A stretch of 37,706 nucleotides of DNA, taken from the NCBI GenBank assembly GCA_009691415.1, contig SICP01000014.1, positions 1-37,706 on the forward strand, in the 5' to 3' direction. Positions 33,195 to 37,706 of the stretch are shown in pieces (position 1 is the stretch's first letter; every line of letters starts with the position of its first letter). A program made the translations under genes and the position numbers. The DNA comes from Candidatus Margulisiibacteriota bacterium. Lineage in GTDB: Bacteria > Margulisbacteria > Marinamargulisbacteria > SXXA01 > SICP01. The notes beneath the pieces were generated by a model that worked only from the letters and a program-made list of their open reading frames with translations, made no database searches and was not told where the DNA came from.

Positions 33195-34453
33195 TATCCA
33201 ACGACATCATTCATCCTATAACAATATTGGTTGGCATAGACACAAGTAACCATAACGCTTGGACTTGTTTGGAATCGCTAGCAGAATTAAAAGAACTCGC
33301 TAAAACAGCAGACCTTCAAACCGTTGATAGCCTCATACAAAAACGAGAAAAAGCACACTCAAGATACTATATTGGCACAGGAAAAATCGAAGAACTCAAA
33401 GCCCTAGTCGAAACACACAAAGCCACCCTCATCGTAACTGATGACGAACTCACACCAGGCCAACAAAAAAATCTCGAAGAATACCTCTCTATCAAAGTCA
33501 CAGACCGCACAGGTCTCATCCTAGACATCTTTGCAAGACGCGCACAAACCCGTGAAGCCCAACTACAAGTAGAGCTCGCACAACTCACCTATATTCGCCC
33601 CAGACTCACCCGCATGTGGCAACACCTTTCACGATTGGGCGGTGGAATCGGCACCAGAGGACCTGGCGAAACACAACTAGAAACCGATAAACGCCAAGTG
33701 GATCAACGTATTATTTTAATCAAAACAAAAATAGAAAAAATAAAAACTCAGCGAGGTATCTTAAGAAAAAATAGAACGATACTACCCATCCTAACAGGGG
33801 CACTTGTGGGCTATACCAACGCCGGAAAATCAACGCTTCTTAACCAACTCACAGAAGCCGAAGTTTTTGTCGAAGACAAACTCTTTGCAACACTCGATCC
33901 GACCACCAGAAAACTACAACTCCCCAATCACGAAACAGTACTCTTAAGTGATACCGTAGGATTTATCCAAAAACTTCCTCACCAACTCGTCAATTCTTTT
34001 CGTACAACCATAGAAGAAATCACTCAAGCTAACTTTATTTTACACATCGTCGATATGTCCCACCCGAACTATGAAGGAATGCTCAACACTGCAGAAAAAA
34101 CACTGAAAGAACTCGAGATAAAAGACGTCCCCATACTCATGGTCTTCAATAAAATAGACCGTTGCAAAGACATTACATTAGACAAAATTAGACTTACCGA
34201 ACGTTTCCCTCATTCTGTTTTTATATCCGCAACAAAAAAAGGGAATCTAACCGACTTGCGTCTCGCACTCATACAGCTACTAGATAGTTATCGGGAAACC
34301 ATCACCTTTAACATTCCCTATAGCCGCATGGACATCGTCAATCTTCTTCACCAATACGGCCATATTATTGAAGAAGCCTACGAAACAAACATCACCATTA
34401 CAACTGCCATCAATCGCATTATAGGCAACAAAATTATGGGAATGCTGGGCTAA
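33191..34453 (+). CDS. hflX: GTPase HflX
   Basis: Ribosome-splitting, heat-stress GTPase. 420 residues. The N-domain has SRYYIGTGKIEEL and VTDRTGLILDIFARRA, then the HflX signature SRLGGGIGTRGPGETQLE. The G domain from about residue 200 has G1 GYTNAGKST, TLDPTTRKL (G2), SDTVGFIQKLPHQLV (G3), NKIDR (G4) and SATKKGN (G5). GTG 33191 overlaps the TPR stop (GTGA), so three genes 30251-34453 are coupled. It is not next to hfq, unlike in Gammaproteobacteria. Confidence 0.96.
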   Translation: MISNDIIHPITILVGIDTSNHNAWTCLESLAELKELAKTADLQTVDSLIQKREKAHSRYYIGTGKIEELKALVETHKATLIVTDDELTPGQQKNLEEYLSIKVTDRTGLILDIFARRAQTREAQLQVELAQLTYIRPRLTRMWQHLSRLGGGIGTRGPGETQLETDKRQVDQRIILIKTKIEKIKTQRGILRKNRTILPILTGALVGYTNAGKSTLLNQLTEAEVFVEDKLFATLDPTTRKLQLPNHETVLLSDTVGFIQKLPHQLVNSFRTTIEEITQANFILHIVDMSHPNYEGMLNTAEKTLKELEIKDVPILMVFNKIDRCKDITLDKIRLTERFPHSVFISATKKGNLTDLRLALIQLLDSYRETITFNIPYSRMDIVNLLHQYGHIIEEAYETNITITTAINRIIGNKIMGMLG

Positions 34454-34455
34454 TC

Positions 34456-35691
34456 TTATCGAGCCCCATTATCAAATAAAAGGCTCACCAATTTACTATG
34501 CCGATCCATCGAAGCTAACAATAATGGACGATCCCCAAATTTATCGCGCACATTCGGATGTGCATGATGCTCCAGCAACAATTTCACAATATCATAGAAC
34601 CCTTTATGAGCCGCCCAATGCAACGGCGTTCTCTGGAAAGCATCTTTCACATTAACCTTTGCCCCATGCTCCAAAAGCAAAACTACCATCTGCAAACGAC
34701 CATTGGTAGCCGCCCAGTGTAATAACGTCCGGCCATACAAATCCTGAACATTAACATTTGCGCCTAAATGCAACAAAAAAGAAACCATGTTTTGGTAACC
34801 AGAAAAAATAGCCCAATGCAAGGGAGAAACCCCTTCATTACTCAATACATTCACAGCTGCTTTATGCTCAATCAATAAATTAACAATAGGGATACTACCC
34901 TTAAAGGCAGCCCAATGTAACGGCGTTAATCCAGAACAATCTTTTGCAGACGCCTTGGCACCATGCTCCAACAATGATTTTGTAATTAAAAGATTTTGTC
35001 GATACACCGACCAATGCAAAACAGACCAATTTCCAGCGCCCAATACATTAATCTTAACGCCTTTCTCAATGAGAGAAATAGCAACTTCCGTATAATTTTT
35101 CTGAATAGCCATTAACAATAAACTGTCCCAAGAAACCTCATCAATAGAATCCAAAAAAGACAAATGCTGTACGTCATACAATCGACTCAACAACGCATAA
35201 TGCCCAAATTGAATCGCCCACACAATAGACGCATCATGCGACAAACTTTCTAATACAAGCTCATTATCTTCATAGAATTGTTTCCAGTTTTTTCCGACAG
35301 GTTTATCCCCACCAAATTGACCCTGACACTGTTTTCGCCAATCCCCTTCAATAATATTATCTAACAAAACACATCTAATTTTTTGAAAAAAAGACGGAGA
35401 AAAAGCGCTGCCTGCCATACCAACAAGATTAGATTCAGGTATAGACTCCACACGATAGGGAACAGGATAAAGACAACACATTAAGTCCCAAGCCCGCGAA
35501 ATCCCTTCTCTCGCGACACGATCATGAGGGCGAGCGTCTAAGGCCTGTTTAAAACACCGAATAGCTCCTTCATAATAAGAACGTGCCTCCAAAAAAAAAT
35601 TCCGCAAATGGGATTCACTTCCCAATTCCAATAATTTCTGCCCCTTTTCGTCATAAGAAGTAATAACGTCTAAAGACTCAGGAGACACCAC
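34456..35691 (-). CDS. Ankyrin-repeat protein with TPR-like N-terminus
   Basis: 411 residues from a GTG at 35691, or 35688. Residues about 10-75 form a TPR-like helical pair (EARSYYEGAIRCFKQALDARP). Residues about 75-195 are a domain I do not recognise. From about 195 to the end run seven ankyrin repeats, e.g. GLTPLHWAAFKGSIPIVNLL, RTPLHWAAHKGFYDIVKLLL; tryptophan after LH (LHW) is unusual and repeated. No signal peptide or membrane helix. It overlaps pyrC by 14 bases, so it may be co-expressed. Ankyrin arrays mediate protein contacts and in intracellular bacteria include host effectors; such a role here is inference. Confidence 0.85.
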   Translation of the reverse strand: MVSPESLDVITSYDEKGQKLLELGSESHLRNFFLEARSYYEGAIRCFKQALDARPHDRVAREGISRAWDLMCCLYPVPYRVESIPESNLVGMAGSAFSPSFFQKIRCVLLDNIIEGDWRKQCQGQFGGDKPVGKNWKQFYEDNELVLESLSHDASIVWAIQFGHYALLSRLYDVQHLSFLDSIDEVSWDSLLLMAIQKNYTEVAISLIEKGVKINVLGAGNWSVLHWSVYRQNLLITKSLLEHGAKASAKDCSGLTPLHWAAFKGSIPIVNLLIEHKAAVNVLSNEGVSPLHWAIFSGYQNMVSFLLHLGANVNVQDLYGRTLLHWAATNGRLQMVVLLLEHGAKVNVKDAFQRTPLHWAAHKGFYDIVKLLLEHHAHPNVRDKFGDRPLLLASMDRHSKLVSLLFDNGAR

Positions 35692-37024
35692 GTTCCCATG
35701 ACGGCTTCACCCTAATTTCTTGCCCCTTAACCCCTTCAAAAAAATCCCCCTCGCGCCACACCAATTGACCATTCACAAATGTAGCCACAGGCCACCCCTC
35801 AATCATCTTGCCATTAAATACACTCCACCCAGCCTTACTATGTAACGATTTATTATCAATCGGACGTTTGGCTTTCAAATCCACCAAAACCAAATCCCCA
35901 TCATACCCAATCTGTATACGGCCTTTACCTTGTACACCAAATAACTTAGCCGGTCGCTCACACAACCACATGACGACTTCTTCAAGTGTACATTTACCTT
36001 GATTCATTAAATTCAAAAATAATGGCAACGACGTCTCTACCCCAGGCATTCCTGAGGGAGCCATCGAAAAAGGCTGTTCCTTCTCTTGCACAGTATGAGG
36101 TGCATGATCTGTGCCGACACAATCAATCACACCAGATTTCAACGCAAGCCACAAAGCATTCCGATGACGAGACTGACGAATCGGCGGATTAATCTTGGCA
36201 TAGTTCCCAAACAACGTATAAACACCAGGTGCTGCCAAAATTGCATGCTGCGGTGACACTTCGGTGCTAATAAATTCAGGATCTTTTTCTGTCGCTAAGA
36301 ATTCGGCTTCTTCTTGTGTCGTTAAATGACAAATATGAAGACGGCGCCGATATTTTTTTGCCAATCTTACAAGCATCTGAGTAGATAATAATGCCGCTTC
36401 AGGAGGACGCATTTTAATATGATCCCGTATTTCTTCCGAACCAGAATACAAAAGTTTTTTCTCACGAATAATCTGCTCTAATTCCGAATGCACTGCAATC
36501 AAACGTTTCCCATTGGCAAATAAACGTTCAATATCACGCTCATTTTCCATCAATAATTCACCCGTAGAAGACCCTACAAACAACTTAATACCTGCAACAT
36601 TTTCTATAGAATTACAAATCTCTAAATTCTCAGTCGTCGCACCAATAAAAAAATTATAATTCGCAAGAGACGTCTCAGCCGCAATCCGCTTCTTCTCAGC
36701 AATACTCTCATAGGTCGTCGCAGAAGGCTTCGTATTGGGCATATCAAAAAAACTTGTTACACCACCCGAAACCGCCGCCTTACTTCCCGAATACAGCGTC
36801 TCTTTCCACTCAGCTCCAGGCTCACGAAAATGTACATGAGGATCTAAAACACCTGGCATTAATAACAATCCAGGTTCATTTATCACCTGCTGAGCCGGCA
36901 CATCCAAATGCCAATCCAAAGCAGAAATTTTACCATTTTTCACAAAAACATCGCCATCACGAATACCCGAAGGCGTCATAATTTTTACGGATTTAATAAG
37001 AAACGATTCAACCATGGACACCAT
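35678..37024 (-). CDS. pyrC: Dihydroorotase
   Basis: Closes carbamoyl-aspartate to dihydroorotate in pyrimidine synthesis. 448 residues, class I (PyrC/AllB-type) amidohydrolase. H63 and H65 in LDPHVHFREPG bind metal; HICHLTTQEE and DCVGTDHAPH give the other histidines and the catalytic aspartate. LFVGSSTGELL and the C-terminal GRIQIGYDGDLVLVDL complete the family pattern. Hydantoinase or allantoinase are alternatives but FREPG and GTDHAPH favour dihydroorotase. The start is ATG 37024 or 37015; both overlap the end of lpxB (by 17 or 8 bases). Confidence 0.92.
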   Translation of the reverse strand: MVSMVESFLIKSVKIMTPSGIRDGDVFVKNGKISALDWHLDVPAQQVINEPGLLLMPGVLDPHVHFREPGAEWKETLYSGSKAAVSGGVTSFFDMPNTKPSATTYESIAEKKRIAAETSLANYNFFIGATTENLEICNSIENVAGIKLFVGSSTGELLMENERDIERLFANGKRLIAVHSELEQIIREKKLLYSGSEEIRDHIKMRPPEAALLSTQMLVRLAKKYRRRLHICHLTTQEEAEFLATEKDPEFISTEVSPQHAILAAPGVYTLFGNYAKINPPIRQSRHRNALWLALKSGVIDCVGTDHAPHTVQEKEQPFSMAPSGMPGVETSLPLFLNLMNQGKCTLEEVVMWLCERPAKLFGVQGKGRIQIGYDGDLVLVDLKAKRPIDNKSLHSKAGWSVFNGKMIEGWPVATFVNGQLVWREGDFFEGVKGQEIRVKPSWERGVS

Positions 37025-37706
37025 TATTTCTTTTCATCTTCATAAAGGCAAGGACAGCTTCCGAAGCCCGAGACAAAACACCCTCTTCACCCAAAAGAGC
37101 ACGCACAGATTTAATATCATCGCTTGTTTTTTGATATAACTTCGAATCTGTTAAAAGAGACAGGCCACACGCCATCACGTTATCTACAGTAAACTCATCC
37201 TGAAAAAACTCTGGCATCACACGTCGATCCAACAAAATATTGGGCAAACTCACATACTTAATTCGTTTTAATCTCTTACCCAATAAAAGCTTCGCAAGAA
37301 AAAAAGAGACTGCATTAAACCGATATCCAATCACCGCAGGTTTCCCCATAATCGCATGCTCCAACGTAATCGTTCCCGAAGGCGCAAACGACAAATCCGC
37401 CGCCGACATCAGATCATAAGAAGAGCCGTCATACAACCGAATATAATCAGGTAAAGGAGTAGGCAACTCAGCCACAATCGCATCACGAAACGCGGCTGCC
37501 GAAACCGACACAAAAATCACCACATTCCCCAATTCACACTGACATCGCAACGCAGCTTCCAACAAAATAGGATACACCAACTTAAGTTCTTGAGGCCGAG
37601 ACCCCGCAAAAAGTGCGACAATCCGATCCGATTCACGCACCTGATACACACGACCAAACTCCGCACGAGACATTGCTCCAGACGTATAATCCAATAACGG
37701 ATGCCC
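37008..37706 (-). CDS. lpxB: Lipid A disaccharide synthase, C-terminal part (runs off the right edge)
   Basis: GT-B (GT19) enzyme that joins two UDP-GlcNAc-derived units to form lipid A disaccharide. The visible 232 residues begin GHPLLDYTSG at the right edge, an LpxB motif (VGHPLxD). FAGSRPQELK matches LPGSR..E; FAPSGTITLEHAIMGKPAVIGYR matches the donor-site SGTATLE and the following VV.YR; SLPNILLDRRVMPEFFQ matches the SLPNIL..PEF.Q motif. The N-terminal part lies outside the window. The stop overlaps pyrC, so lpxB-pyrC-ankyrin are one operon. Its presence shows an outer membrane with lipid A. Confidence 0.93.
   Translation of the reverse strand, partial: GHPLLDYTSGAMSRAEFGRVYQVRESDRIVALFAGSRPQELKLVYPILLEAALRCQCELGNVVIFVSVSAAAFRDAIVAELPTPLPDYIRLYDGSSYDLMSAADLSFAPSGTITLEHAIMGKPAVIGYRFNAVSFFLAKLLLGKRLKRIKYVSLPNILLDRRVMPEFFQDEFTVDNVMACGLSLLTDSKLYQKTSDDIKSVRALLGEEGVLSRASEAVLAFMKMKRNNGVHG

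Noticed and set aside
1-37706. tRNA, rRNA, CRISPR array or phage region
   Set aside because: No cloverleaf-like segment, spaced direct repeats, integrase or structural phage gene was seen in the few non-coding gaps.

Overview
This window is a compact stretch of chromosome from a Gram-negative (diderm) bacterium. The diderm call rests on lipid A synthesis (lpxB, cut by the right edge), an O-antigen ligase/polymerase-type protein and a sugar-nucleotide/glycan flavour at several loci. Most genes are housekeeping: mnmA, fmt, der, pth, trmB, tadA, efp, hflX, an ABC-F ATPase, purD, pyrC, hisF, trpC, trpF, cysE, thiG, thiH, gshA, metX and metW. metX-metW and the Acidithiobacillus-type gshA recall Proteobacteria. 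Ankyrin-repeat proteins and visible gene decay hint at a host-associated or otherwise reduced lifestyle. I cannot place the phylum from sequence alone. I saw no phage, insertion sequence, CRISPR array, rRNA or tRNA.

Layout, left to right. 1-3764: a truncated nucleotidyltransferase-like remnant, a multi-pass membrane protein, oligoendopeptidase F, and the ruins of a secreted polysaccharide deacetylase. 3775-5983: cysE-trpC-trpF, joined by ATGA overlaps. 6021-11845 (minus strand): a double-receiver response regulator, mnmA, a decayed copy and then an intact copy of an uncharacterised glycosyltransferase-like gene, hisF, fmt and a small protein. 11946-15786: ABC-F ATPase, der and pth. 15771-17879: a mannose-6-phosphate-isomerase-type cupin, a small membrane protein, a secreted endonuclease/exonuclease/phosphatase-fold enzyme and a 73-residue orphan. 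17926-20437: thiG-thiH-gph. 20438-25294: Schlafen/AlbA_2 regulator (minus), purD (plus), trmB, an alpha/beta hydrolase and an orphan 432-residue protein (minus). 25381-28242: gshA-metX-metW, a glutathione/methionine operon with overlapping genes. 28244-30189 (minus): tadA, a DUF3467 gene, efp and yajQ. 30251-34453: wzy/waaL-like gene, TPR protein and hflX. 34456-37706 (minus): ankyrin protein, pyrC and partial lpxB.

I did not find a convincing new multi-gene system. The points most worth a second look are genome-scale signals. (a) The plus strand is C-rich whichever strand is coding, so plus- and minus-strand genes have different codon and amino-acid habits. (b) Several isolated genes have a -10-like hexamer ending 7-9 bases before the start codon and no Shine-Dalgarno, suggesting leaderless transcripts. 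(c) Two 82-86 bp intergenic elements, and one smaller relative, share a nested inverted-repeat plan like REPINs. (d) There are three gene remnants, including a tandem duplicate with an internal deletion. (e) Five convergent gene pairs abut or overlap at their 3' ends with no room for terminators.
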